DNA of 64,000 nt from contig NZ_JAGETY010000009.1 of assembly GCF_017571525.1 (NCBI RefSeq), positions 1 through 64,000 on the forward strand, given 5' to 3'. Position numbers and translations under genes: made by a program. Positions 1 to 7,459 of this stretch are shown in pieces. The notes below the pieces were generated by a model, which worked only from the letters and a program-made list of their open reading frames with translations, did not search any database and was not told where the DNA came from. Each line of letters starts with the position of its first letter. Position 1 is the stretch's first letter. The stretch comes from Hymenobacter sp. BT559. Its GTDB lineage: Bacteria > Bacteroidota > Bacteroidia > Cytophagales > Hymenobacteraceae.

Positions 1-60
1 AAAAACCCAACAGCACCGAAAAACTGGAAGCAACCCAAGTACAGAGAAGGGGTGGAACGA

Positions 61-109
61 TAGAGATGCTTCGACAAGCGGACGCCAGATGAGCATGACG
101 TTCTGTTTT
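61..109. repeat. Degenerate half-copy of an intergenic palindrome family
   Basis: This stretch matches the right arm of the palindrome at 57061-57156 (agagatgcttcg-caagcg ... agcatgacgttct), but carries an extra segment of about ten bases in the middle. It lies just downstream of the GH140 stop codon. No matching arm is seen to its left inside the window, so it is either a lone, decayed arm or the partner lies beyond the edge. The first 60 bases of the window hold nothing else recognisable. Confidence 0.6.
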
Positions 110-120
110 ACTTGTTTTCA

Positions 121-1509
121 CTACACACCGTCCAGAACCAACACCCAATCATTACCGTCCTTCTGCTCCCCCGGCGGGTTGAATTCGTGCGTGCCTTTGT
201 TGGGGAAAGTGCCCAGGGCGGTGGTTTTACCATCGCGGGGGTTGTACCACGAGGCTTTGACTTTGGTACCCGCAATTTTGCCTAGCTGCACCGGCATATT
301 CCGCCCGTTGTAGGTGTAGATGAAGGCGTAATTCTTGCCCCGCGTAGCGGCTAGCCGGTTGTACTTCTCCCCTACCCCCCCCGCAATCAGCGACTGGTCG
401 GGTACACGCTCGAAGTAGGGCCGCGAGAGCATCAGCTGCTTCAAATACTGCATCTGGGCTGCACCGGGCGCATTTATCGCCGACGACCACAGCTCAGTAG
501 AGCCATAGGCGCTGCCTTTGTCGAAGCTGCTGTGCATCTGCATCACCGAGTTTTGGCCGTAGGTGTAGCCGAACGCGCCCGCAAACACCGACCAGTAGCC
601 GTAGCGGCGCACGTCGGCAGCGGTCCAGCGGGGCTGCGTAATGTCGTGCAGGCCCTGCGGAATGCCTTCGTAAGAAGGCTCGCCGTCGAGAGAGGGCTTG
701 ACGGGTTTCAGGGCGTAATCGGCCTGCTGGTAGCGCCAGTTGTCGGGGCCGTAGTGGTTCTTTTCTTTCCGTGCCGTGTCCTGCTCATAGCGCTGGTGGC
801 CCGACTGGTACATGTTGAAATCCAGCCACTTTTCGTTGTGGAACCAGTCGGAGGACTGCGTGCGCCCGCGCGGGTGGTAGGTTTCTAGGTGGTTCGGGTC
901 TACTGCTTTCAGCGTAGCGCCAATAGTTTTCCAGACTTGCATCGAGTCGCTGCCCGCGATATCGCCACCATTTAGCCAGATGATGTTGGGGCGGTTCTTA
1001 TACCGCTCGGCCAGGAAGGTGGCGTACGTTTTGGCTTGCGCCTGATTCACTTTGCCGCCCTTCACATTAGTACCCCATACGGGCACCAGGCCCATATAGA
1101 GCCCTTTTTTGGCGGCCAGGTCTACGATGTAATCGATGTGGTCCCAGAAGTCGTACTGGGCCGCATCAGTGGGCGAGGTGCCGGGGGTAGTAAGCGGCCG
1201 GGCCACGTTGCCATGAATCAGGGCCGAGTCGCCGTACACGTTCACGCTGGGCACTTGGTGCAGCACCATCACCTGAATGACATTGAAGCCTTTTTTGCGG
1301 CGGTCTTCGAGGTAGGTTTCAGCTTCTTCGCGCTTCAACTTATTGAATAACAGCCAGCCGGTATCGCCCAGCCAGAAGAAGGGCTGGCCACTGGCCGTCA
1401 TCAGGTAGCGGCCATTGGGCGATACTTTGAGTTGGCCGGTTGATGCGGTGGGCACCCACGCGACTAGCGCCAGCAGCAGAAGGAGAGAAAGTGACGCGCG
1501 TTTACTCAT
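121..1509 (-). CDS. GH140-type apiosidase (DUF4038 family), secreted
   Basis: This 462-residue protein has a signal peptide (about residues 1-25, ending STGQ). It then shows the DUF4038/GH140 pattern: a segment starting LKVSPNGRYL, the motif PFFWLGDTGWLLF, a TIM-barrel core, and a C-terminal beta domain (about 370-462) like the putative collagen-binding domain of this family. Candidate catalytic acids are D183 in LNGGD and E277 in LDGEPSYE. This spacing resembles that of the characterised Bacteroides RG-II apiosidase, which I recall from memory. The family releases D-apiose side chains from rhamnogalacturonan-II. It is the last gene of a minus-strand run behind the PL1 lyase. The 66-bp gap before its ATG is filled by an inverted REP pair that ends 5 nt upstream of the start. 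Family call is strong; exact substrate is inferred. Confidence 0.85.
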   Translation of the reverse strand: MSKRASLSLLLLLALVAWVPTASTGQLKVSPNGRYLMTASGQPFFWLGDTGWLLFNKLKREEAETYLEDRRKKGFNVIQVMVLHQVPSVNVYGDSALIHGNVARPLTTPGTSPTDAAQYDFWDHIDYIVDLAAKKGLYMGLVPVWGTNVKGGKVNQAQAKTYATFLAERYKNRPNIIWLNGGDIAGSDSMQVWKTIGATLKAVDPNHLETYHPRGRTQSSDWFHNEKWLDFNMYQSGHQRYEQDTARKEKNHYGPDNWRYQQADYALKPVKPSLDGEPSYEGIPQGLHDITQPRWTAADVRRYGYWSVFAGAFGYTYGQNSVMQMHSSFDKGSAYGSTELWSSAINAPGAAQMQYLKQLMLSRPYFERVPDQSLIAGGVGEKYNRLAATRGKNYAFIYTYNGRNMPVQLGKIAGTKVKASWYNPRDGKTTALGTFPNKGTHEFNPPGEQKDGNDWVLVLDGV

Positions 1510-1513
1510 GGGG

Positions 1514-1579
1514 GTAGCGCGGACTTTTAGTCCGCACGGGAGTAGGCAGTGTTAGTTGCGGACTAATAGTCCACGCTAC
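1514..1579 (-). repeat. Inverted REP pair between pectate lyase and GH140 genes
   Basis: Two 22-nt units in inverted orientation (1514-1535 and 1558-1579) each start with GTAG followed by a small palindrome (CGCGGACT-nnn-AGTCCGC); they differ at two positions. On the minus strand the first GTAG supplies the TAG stop of the upstream pectate lyase (1576-1578). The second unit ends 5 nt before the GH140 ATG. GTAG followed by a hairpin is the known layout of REP sequences recognised by RAYT transposases. The inner spacer also matches that of the copy at 15741-15817, so this is one homologous element rather than a chance palindrome. Confidence 0.85.
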
Positions 1580-3237
1580 GATTTGGCTTTTCCGGCAAGC
1601 GGGTGCACGTTTTGCAGCGGCACTACGCTGTTCAGGTATTCCTCAATGTTGGCGTAGCCGTCTTTATCGCGGTCCAGCGTGGCGTCGGCGGCATTTTTGG
1701 GGTTCAGGCCGTGGGCCGTTTCCCAGGTGTCGGGCAGGCCATCGTTGTCGGCGTCAGTGTAGGGCTTGCCTGCATAAGTGGGGTAGCCACCCACCTGCGC
1801 GGGGTCTACGATGATGCCTTGCTTATAAGAATCGGCCGGCAGGCGCCGCTTGATATAGGGGCTAGGGGCGGCGGGCTGGGCATTTTTGGCGTAGGTAATC
1901 TGGCCCGTGCGCACATCCTGCACAATGCGGGCATCCACGGCATCGCGCTTGGGCAGCGTGCAGCCCACATTGGCCAGCACGTACTGGTAGGCGTCGTTGG
2001 CCGGAAGCACAGTGCCCATGCTGGGAATGGTAAAGGGCTTGTCCGTCTTGATTTCAGCAATGATTTTTGCCTCGCCGGGCTGGCCTTCCACCTGCACGCC
2101 GCCGGCCCAGTTATCCTGCGTTACTTTCTCATTGCCCGCTACGACGTTGCCGGCCACGTACGCTTTGCCAAATAGGTTTTTTTGGTCTTTATCGCGGCCC
2201 GATTCGGGCTTCAGAATGCGGTAGCTAATGGGCTCGCCTGCCGGCGTGATGGGACCGGGCTTGTAGTAGTTGTTCACGAAGTTGTACTCCGAGTGGTTGT
2301 CGCCGCCATCGGCCGAGCGATTCCACCAGTTGAATACCACGTTGTTCACGAAGTTGAAATCGCCATACATGCCCACCGACGGGTTGCGGGCAATATTATT
2401 TGCCCACAAGTTGCGGGTAAACAAGCTGTTCAAGCCCCCAATCGTGCTGCCGAAGGCGTGGTTATAGGTATCGAGCCCTTCCGAGAAAATGGAATTCTGA
2501 ATGGTCACATTCACCGTGGGCAGCTTGTCGGCCTTGCCGGTTTCGGGGTTGTGGTACACGTGCCGGTAAATGGACATGTTCTCATCGAGGCCCCAGCTCG
2601 CCGACACGTGGTCAATCATGATGTTGCCCACCGGGTTACCCCCTAGCCCATCGTCGCGGCGCGCTACGTCGGTGGCCCCGCGCCGGAAGCGCAGGTAGCG
2701 CACCACCACGTCGTGGGTATTAATCCATACCGACTCGCCGGCCACGCAAATGCCGTCGCCGGGCGCGGTTTGGCCCGCAATGGTGACGTAGGGTGCCCGA
2801 ATAATAATAGGGCTTTGCAGCTTAATAATACCCGCGACGTTGAACACGATGATGCGGGCGCCGCCCTGCTCCAGGGCATCGCGCAAGGTGCCCGTGCCGC
2901 TGTCGGCCAGGCTCTTTACTACGAGCACCCTCCCCCCCTGCCCACCAAAGACGTGCGCCCCGCCGCCTTCCGCACCCGGAAAAGCCAGGCGGCTGGACTG
3001 GGGCAGGTCGCTGGGTTTGGCGGCCCACGGAATGTAGGGCTTGCCGGCTTTAGCTTCCTTTTCGACGATTGGCAGGGCCTTTTGCCAGGCTTCGTCCGAG
3101 CGCTTTTCGGCGTCGGCCAGGGCGGCATCGGCTTTGGCCTGCACCTCCGGCGGAATCTTGGGATACTGGGCTCGGGCGGCTGGGGCGGCATAAGCCGAGG
3201 CGAATAAGAGGGCAAGTAAAGCGTAGTGCTTAGTCAT
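1576..3237 (-). CDS. Secreted PL1-like pectate lyase, copy 1
   Basis: The ATG at 3237 gives 553 residues beginning MTKHYALLALLF, a signal peptide ending ARA-QYP; the reading frame is open further upstream, but that extension has no secretion signal. A helical N-terminal segment (25-75) precedes a right-handed beta-helix (about 90-430) with the motifs FPGAEGGG, GTLRDA, FNVAGII, DHVSASWG and NFVNNVVFNWW, typical of PL1-like lyases of Bacteroidota. The C-terminus (about 495-540) has a calcium-type DADNDGLPDTWE repeat. It should cleave de-esterified homogalacturonan or pectin backbone by beta-elimination in the periplasm or at the surface. A close paralogue is at 22036-23727. Its TAG stop lies inside the REP element at 1514-1579. 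The stop of the upstream fucose-isomerase-like gene is 110 nt before its start. Confidence 0.85.
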   Translation of the reverse strand: MTKHYALLALLFASAYAAPAARAQYPKIPPEVQAKADAALADAEKRSDEAWQKALPIVEKEAKAGKPYIPWAAKPSDLPQSSRLAFPGAEGGGAHVFGGQGGRVLVVKSLADSGTGTLRDALEQGGARIIVFNVAGIIKLQSPIIIRAPYVTIAGQTAPGDGICVAGESVWINTHDVVVRYLRFRRGATDVARRDDGLGGNPVGNIMIDHVSASWGLDENMSIYRHVYHNPETGKADKLPTVNVTIQNSIFSEGLDTYNHAFGSTIGGLNSLFTRNLWANNIARNPSVGMYGDFNFVNNVVFNWWNRSADGGDNHSEYNFVNNYYKPGPITPAGEPISYRILKPESGRDKDQKNLFGKAYVAGNVVAGNEKVTQDNWAGGVQVEGQPGEAKIIAEIKTDKPFTIPSMGTVLPANDAYQYVLANVGCTLPKRDAVDARIVQDVRTGQITYAKNAQPAAPSPYIKRRLPADSYKQGIIVDPAQVGGYPTYAGKPYTDADNDGLPDTWETAHGLNPKNAADATLDRDKDGYANIEEYLNSVVPLQNVHPLAGKAKS

Positions 3238-3347
3238 GAGAAACCAATGGGGTAGGGAGCGGGGCAAGGGCCCGACCCGTCGTTGCAGAAAATGAGGTTG
3301 ACCCTGCGCTGGCTGGACGGGGTCAGCGCCACCACGGGGCAGATTCG

Positions 3348-5015
3348 CTAAGCCGTTAGCACGGCGGCTTGGTCGGCAGGCACGGCGTCGGCCCCAAGGC
3401 CTTTCACATCGCCGCAGAAATGCACTTCTACCCCTAGCTCGGCCAAAGCGGCCGCTTTGATGCGGCAGGCCTGGTGGGCCTTGGCGGCGTAAGGCGCATA
3501 CACTACCTGAATGTGGTTGGCCTTGTGGCGGGCCATGAGCTGGTCGCGGCTCACACCGCCGAGCACGGCGTGCATAATGGGCCACTCGGGCGTGGTTTCT
3601 TGCCAGCGGCGTTGGGTTTCGGCGGGGGGTAGGGCCACTACTTCGCCCACGCCTAGGTCGCAATGCAGTTTGTTGTTCAGCACATAGATGCGGCTCCAAA
3701 CGATAGCGCCCGGCCGGCTGACGCCGCGCAGGGTGCCGCCGCCCAGACGAAAATACATAGGCGTCTGCCGCTCGCTGCTAGCCCCCGCGTAGCCGTCGAT
3801 GAAGTGGGCCGGTGGCGCGGCTCCCGAAATCAGGAATACCCACACAAATTCCTCGCCGTCGCCCGTGTCGTAGGCCTGGCCCCAGCGGATATCGTGCAGC
3901 GTGGTTTCGCCGCTCATGCCCAGCTCGTTCCAGAGGCGATACGTGAGCAGCGCATCGAGGCCTGCACACTCGTCTACTTCGTTGAAGTGGGGCAGGGCCT
4001 GGCCTGCGTACAGCTCCTCGCCGGTAGTGGCCGAGTACACGGGTGGGCGGTCGGTGTTATTTAGGAGGCCTTCCACCAGGTCGCTAGCCGGCACCAAGTC
4101 TTTGAGCCCCTGCTGGTACTGAATGCCGATAGTATCGCAGCCAAAATCTGCAGCCAGGCGCACGGCCGCGATATACATCTGGCACTGCTTCAACGTCTGG
4201 TCTTTCGTGAGCTGGGTCGCGTCGTCGGTGCCCCAGTTGAATTTCATCCCCTTAGCCAGCAGCCAGTCAAGGACTTGCTGCGCGTCGGCAGCACTCACCT
4301 CGCGCATGGCTGCGTAGAGTGTCGATTGGCTAAGGCGCTCCTTAAATACACCGGTGGCGTGCAGCAGCTCATCGGGCACGATGGCATTGTACATGCCCAT
4401 GCAGCCCTCGTCAAACACGCCCATAATGGCCTTTTGCTGGCGGAAGCGCCGGCCGAAGGCACGGCCGGCGTGCTCTTCTACCATCGACAGCGAGCTATCG
4501 CCAAAGGCTTTTACGTGGCTTTCATCCTGCGTAACAGTGCCATCGCGCAGCCACTGGCGCAACCCCTTTTCAAAGAAGGCATCGGTAAAATCCTCGCTCC
4601 ACAGCGTGCTGTAGGGCACCCCAGCCTTGGTCAGGCAACCGTTTAGGTTCAGCATGCCCACTAGGCCGGGCCACTGCCCGCTCCAGTTGGCCACCGTCAG
4701 AATGGGCCCTTGGTGGGTGGTGAGGCCAGCCAGCACGTGGTGCGAATACTGCCACACACTCTCGGCCACGATGAGCGGCTGCTGCGGGTCGATGCCGCGA
4801 AACACTTCTATCCCCATGCGCTGCGAGTCGAGGAAGCCATGCTGCTTCACGGGGTCGTAGGCGTGGGCGCGGCGCACCGTCCAGCCCTGCCGGGCGAGGG
4901 CGGCAGTAAGCTGGGCTTCCATTGCCTGCTGGGCGGGCCAGCACTTTTGATTGGCGGCCAGGCGCAAATCGCCGCTGGCAAGGAGAAGAACTTCGTTGGA
5001 ATGCACGGGAACCAC
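3348..5015 (-). CDS. L-fucose/L-arabinose isomerase-family protein
   Basis: This 555-residue cytoplasmic protein has no signal peptide. It resembles the broad L-fucose isomerase-like family (COG2407 type), with a three-domain alpha/beta layout and segments such as DEGCMGMYNAI (about 200), FGCDTIGIQYQQG and FNEVDECAGLDALLTYR. The likely metal-site acidic residues lie in these segments. The start is a GTG at 5015; a TAG stop sits four codons upstream in frame, and a second GTG three codons in is an alternative. The family interconverts aldoses and ketoses, but many members in polysaccharide loci are uncharacterised. L-fucose, L-galactose or L-arabinose from pectin are plausible substrates, by inference. 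It heads the minus-strand run with PL1 and GH140, and a candidate operator lies 126 bp upstream. Confidence 0.65.
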   Translation of the reverse strand: MVPVHSNEVLLLASGDLRLAANQKCWPAQQAMEAQLTAALARQGWTVRRAHAYDPVKQHGFLDSQRMGIEVFRGIDPQQPLIVAESVWQYSHHVLAGLTTHQGPILTVANWSGQWPGLVGMLNLNGCLTKAGVPYSTLWSEDFTDAFFEKGLRQWLRDGTVTQDESHVKAFGDSSLSMVEEHAGRAFGRRFRQQKAIMGVFDEGCMGMYNAIVPDELLHATGVFKERLSQSTLYAAMREVSAADAQQVLDWLLAKGMKFNWGTDDATQLTKDQTLKQCQMYIAAVRLAADFGCDTIGIQYQQGLKDLVPASDLVEGLLNNTDRPPVYSATTGEELYAGQALPHFNEVDECAGLDALLTYRLWNELGMSGETTLHDIRWGQAYDTGDGEEFVWVFLISGAAPPAHFIDGYAGASSERQTPMYFRLGGGTLRGVSRPGAIVWSRIYVLNNKLHCDLGVGEVVALPPAETQRRWQETTPEWPIMHAVLGGVSRDQLMARHKANHIQVVYAPYAAKAHQACRIKAAALAELGVEVHFCGDVKGLGADAVPADQAAVLTA

Positions 5016-5140
5016 GGCTTGCTGCTAACTGCTAAATAAGTGATTGCAAGCCTTTGCCTCCATAGTCTGGGGGCAAAAGCAGCGTAACAAATATCCCAGT
5101 TCTTAAAATTGGCTCGCTCCCGCTTATTACCTAGTTAGTA

Positions 5141-5156
5141 TAGGATGTTACCATAG
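5141..5156 (+). promoter_or_regulatory. Candidate pectin-regulon operator, site 1
   Basis: The sequence taggatgttaccatag lies 126 bp upstream of the fucose-isomerase-like gene. It matches the site at 21895-21910 at 14 of 16 positions. Function is inferred from recurrence and position only. Confidence 0.5.
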
Positions 5157-5360
5157 CCTTGTAAATGGGGAGTTGCGTGGGCTAATTGTCATAGCTTTAT
5201 CGCTAGGCTGTGCTTCGTGCTAGCATTTCTAAAATAAAGCCTGTGCAGTGGCAAGCAGTAGACCACAGGAGAGTAGAGAAAAAAAAACTCGCCACATTGG
5301 TGAGGACTTAAAAACTGGCTTATGGCCTTCCCTACCCTTCTAACTACCGAAAAGCATAAG

Positions 5361-5371
5361 ATAACATCCTA
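5361..5371 (-). promoter_or_regulatory. Candidate pectin-regulon operator, site 2
   Basis: This minus-strand site reads TAGGATGTTAT and lies 57 bp upstream of the araC-type gene. It has the same orientation relative to its gene as sites 1, 3, 4 and 5, and could mediate autoregulation. Confidence 0.45.
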
Positions 5372-5427
5372 GAATACGCCTACTTCACTGCCTCTTATTT
5401 TCCATTCCCACCCTTTTTCTCTCTCCC

Positions 5428-6324
5428 ATGAAAGCGCAGTTTCACAAGGTTCCCGTTAGCATGCAAAGTTCTTTTAGCATCCGGCACGACCGGAAGCCTA
5501 ACTTTGGTACTACCTGGCACTACCACCCCGAGCTGGAGCTACACTACGTTATTCGGGGCGAGGGCGTGCGCTTGGTGGGCGACAACATCAGCAATTTTTC
5601 GGCCGGCGAAATCATCTTGCTAGGGGCCAACCTACCCCACACCTGGCGCTGCAACGAGGAGTACTTTCAGGGCAATCCGGACTTGCAGGTTGAGGCCATC
5701 GTTATTCAGTTTCTGCCCGAGTGCCTGGGCCGTTACCTATTAGGCTTGCCCGAAGCGTATCTGATTCCTAAGCTGTTTGAGAAAGCGAAGAGCGGCTTGC
5801 GCATCAGCGGCGAAGCCCAAGCCCGCCTGGAGCCGCTGATGCGCGCCGCGGTGCAAGCCACTGACCTCGACCGCATTATCATCTTCCTCTCCATTCTAAA
5901 AATTCTTTCTGAAACGTCAGAGATTCAAGCAATTGCTGCGGAGCACCACGCTTTCAAGCAGTCGAATGAATCGGACGTGCAGCGCATCAACAAGGTGTGC
6001 AACTACACGCTGTCGAACTATAAGAAGGAAATCACGCTGGAAGAAGTAGCTTCTATCAGCAACCTGAGCGTCACATCGTTCTGCCGGTACTTCAAGCTGA
6101 TAACCAAGAAAACCTACTACGATTTTCTCATCGAAATTCGCATCAGCCAGGCTTGCCGCCTGCTTATCGAAGACAAGCTGTTGACGGAAGTAATCTGCTT
6201 CGAGTGCGGCTTCAACAACGTGTCGAACTTCTACCGGCACTTCAAAAAAATCACGAAGGTGACGCCTTTGGAATACAAGCGTAAATACCTGCGCAGCTAC
6301 AAGGAATTAGCGATAGCAGCATAG
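5428..6324 (+). CDS. AraC-family transcriptional regulator
   Basis: This 298-residue protein has an N-terminal cupin-type sensor domain (about 15-130, with HYHPELELHYVIRGEG and the LLGANLPHTW segment) and a C-terminal double helix-turn-helix domain (about 195-290, with ITLEEVASISNLSVTSFCRYFK and the FECGFNNVSNFYRHFK signature). It probably binds a sugar or oligosaccharide and controls the pectin locus in which it is embedded. It stands alone on the plus strand between two minus-strand units. The shared motif 57 bp upstream, also found before the enzyme operons, makes it the obvious candidate to bind that motif, but this is inference. No hybrid two-component system or anti-sigma/ECF pair is visible in the window, so this is the only regulator of the locus seen here. 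Confidence 0.88.
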   Translation: MKAQFHKVPVSMQSSFSIRHDRKPNFGTTWHYHPELELHYVIRGEGVRLVGDNISNFSAGEIILLGANLPHTWRCNEEYFQGNPDLQVEAIVIQFLPECLGRYLLGLPEAYLIPKLFEKAKSGLRISGEAQARLEPLMRAAVQATDLDRIIIFLSILKILSETSEIQAIAAEHHAFKQSNESDVQRINKVCNYTLSNYKKEITLEEVASISNLSVTSFCRYFKLITKKTYYDFLIEIRISQACRLLIEDKLLTEVICFECGFNNVSNFYRHFKKITKVTPLEYKRKYLRSYKELAIAA

Positions 6325-6363
6325 CGTCGGCGTCGGAACCCGCCGTGTAGTAAGGCACCCCTA

Positions 6364-6445
6364 GCAAGAGGCAACAGGAAGTAATTGCGCTCGAACGGCC
6401 TATTTATGCCGTATTTGGAGGTGCTTACTTCCTACTAGCTCTTGC
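6364..6445. repeat. Interrupted inverted repeat between convergent genes
   Basis: The arms gcaagag (6364-6370) plus aggaagtaa (6376-6384) pair with ttacttcct (6425-6433) plus ctcttgc (6439-6445). The structure lies between the convergent araC-type and dapA-like genes. It may act as a bidirectional transcription end, although neither side has a U-tract. Confidence 0.45.
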
Positions 6446-6462
6446 GAAAAGAATCACCCTTT

Positions 6463-7386
6463 CTAAACCAGTTCCAGCGTGCGGCTCAGGGTATTGTAGT
6501 CGCCACAAAGTGTCTCTACGCTGTGCCGGATGCTGCCCGAAAAATCACCCACTTTGCGGCGGGTGAAAGTGGAAATATCTATCCCGCGCTGCTTGAGCGA
6601 GTATTTGGCAACCGTGGGGTAGACATTGTGCATGACGTGCATATTCTTAATAAAAAATTGCTGCACTTCATTTACTTCGCTGGCTACCTGCGGGTTATTG
6701 TAGTTATTGCACAACCACACGATGAGTTCGGGGAAGAAATTGCCTTGAATGCAGGAGAGCCCAGCGGCACCCGCTCGCAGCGACTCTACAGCGTGGCCCA
6801 TATAGGCATCGTACAGGCCAAATGGATGGCCCGCAGCCGCGGCTATTTTGGCTTTTACCTGATTGATGTCCAGGCAGGTATCCTTGTGATAAGTAACACG
6901 GCCAGTGGATACGAACTGCCCTAGCTGCCCGGCCGAAAGCAAACGCTTGTAGGGTTCAGGACATTCATAGAAACCCAGCGGAATGCCCGGCGTCCAGTCG
7001 AGCAGCCGAAAAATACGTTCTTCGAAAACGGAATCAGATTCCTGTTCGGCAGCTAGCAGGCCGGTGATAACTATCACCGCATCCGTGCCGGCATCGTATA
7101 CCTTCTTCACAAAATCGGCCTGCTCGTTGAGGGTGCCGGCAAAGGTGCCGGTAGCTACCACCGGCACCGCGCCCCCCGCTACCTGCACCACGTGGCGAAT
7201 GCTTTGCAGGCGTTCGGCGGCACTTAGCTCGAACATCTCGCTGGAGAGGCAATTGGCGAACAAGCCAGCCGCGCCGGCCTCTAAGTACATCTCCGTCAGG
7301 CGGGTAAGCGCCGGATAGTCAATTTGCCCATCGTTTTGAAAGGGCATAAGCATAACTGGGATAAATCCCTTGGCAGAATTTCTCAT
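6463..7386 (-). CDS. DapA/NanA-family (dihydrodipicolinate synthase-like) lyase
   Basis: This 307-residue cytoplasmic TIM-barrel protein has the class I aldolase signature of the NAL/DapA superfamily: a Schiff-base lysine in VTYHKDTC (about residue 168) and the tyrosine-bearing GFYECPEPY segment about 30 residues earlier. The substrate-specifying GTFAG loop replaces the GTTGE of true DapA, so lysine biosynthesis is unlikely. The superfamily cleaves 2-keto-3-deoxy sugar acids and sialic acids. It follows the symporter gene by 73 nt on the same strand, suggesting uptake followed by cleavage. Because rhamnogalacturonan-II carries the 2-keto-3-deoxy acids Kdo and Dha, one of these, or a keto-deoxy acid from L-sugar oxidation, is a reasonable but unproven substrate. 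Confidence 0.75.
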   Translation of the reverse strand: MRNSAKGFIPVMLMPFQNDGQIDYPALTRLTEMYLEAGAAGLFANCLSSEMFELSAAERLQSIRHVVQVAGGAVPVVATGTFAGTLNEQADFVKKVYDAGTDAVIVITGLLAAEQESDSVFEERIFRLLDWTPGIPLGFYECPEPYKRLLSAGQLGQFVSTGRVTYHKDTCLDINQVKAKIAAAAGHPFGLYDAYMGHAVESLRAGAAGLSCIQGNFFPELIVWLCNNYNNPQVASEVNEVQQFFIKNMHVMHNVYPTVAKYSLKQRGIDISTFTRRKVGDFSGSIRHSVETLCGDYNTLSRTLELV

Positions 7387-7459
7387 AGACTATATGGTCA
7401 GGAAAGTTGGGGCGAGGAGGGGGCCGATGCTGGCAGCCCGACGGCCAAGGGGCTAGCGG

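Larger units (their letters stand above)
5016..5427. other. Divergent regulatory region (fucose-isomerase-like / araC)
   Basis: This 412-bp gap separates two divergent genes and is markedly more AT-rich than its surroundings. It holds two copies of the TAGGATGTTA motif in opposite orientations (5141-5156 and 5361-5371), each pointing the same way relative to its nearest gene. I see no coding sequence, tRNA or terminator here, and no clear TAnnTTTG promoter. Confidence 0.6.

Noticed and set aside
3238..3699. 154-residue N-terminal extension of PL1 copy 1
   Set aside because: It overlaps the fucose-isomerase-like gene, is Arg/Pro-rich, and would hide the clear signal peptide at MTKHYALL.
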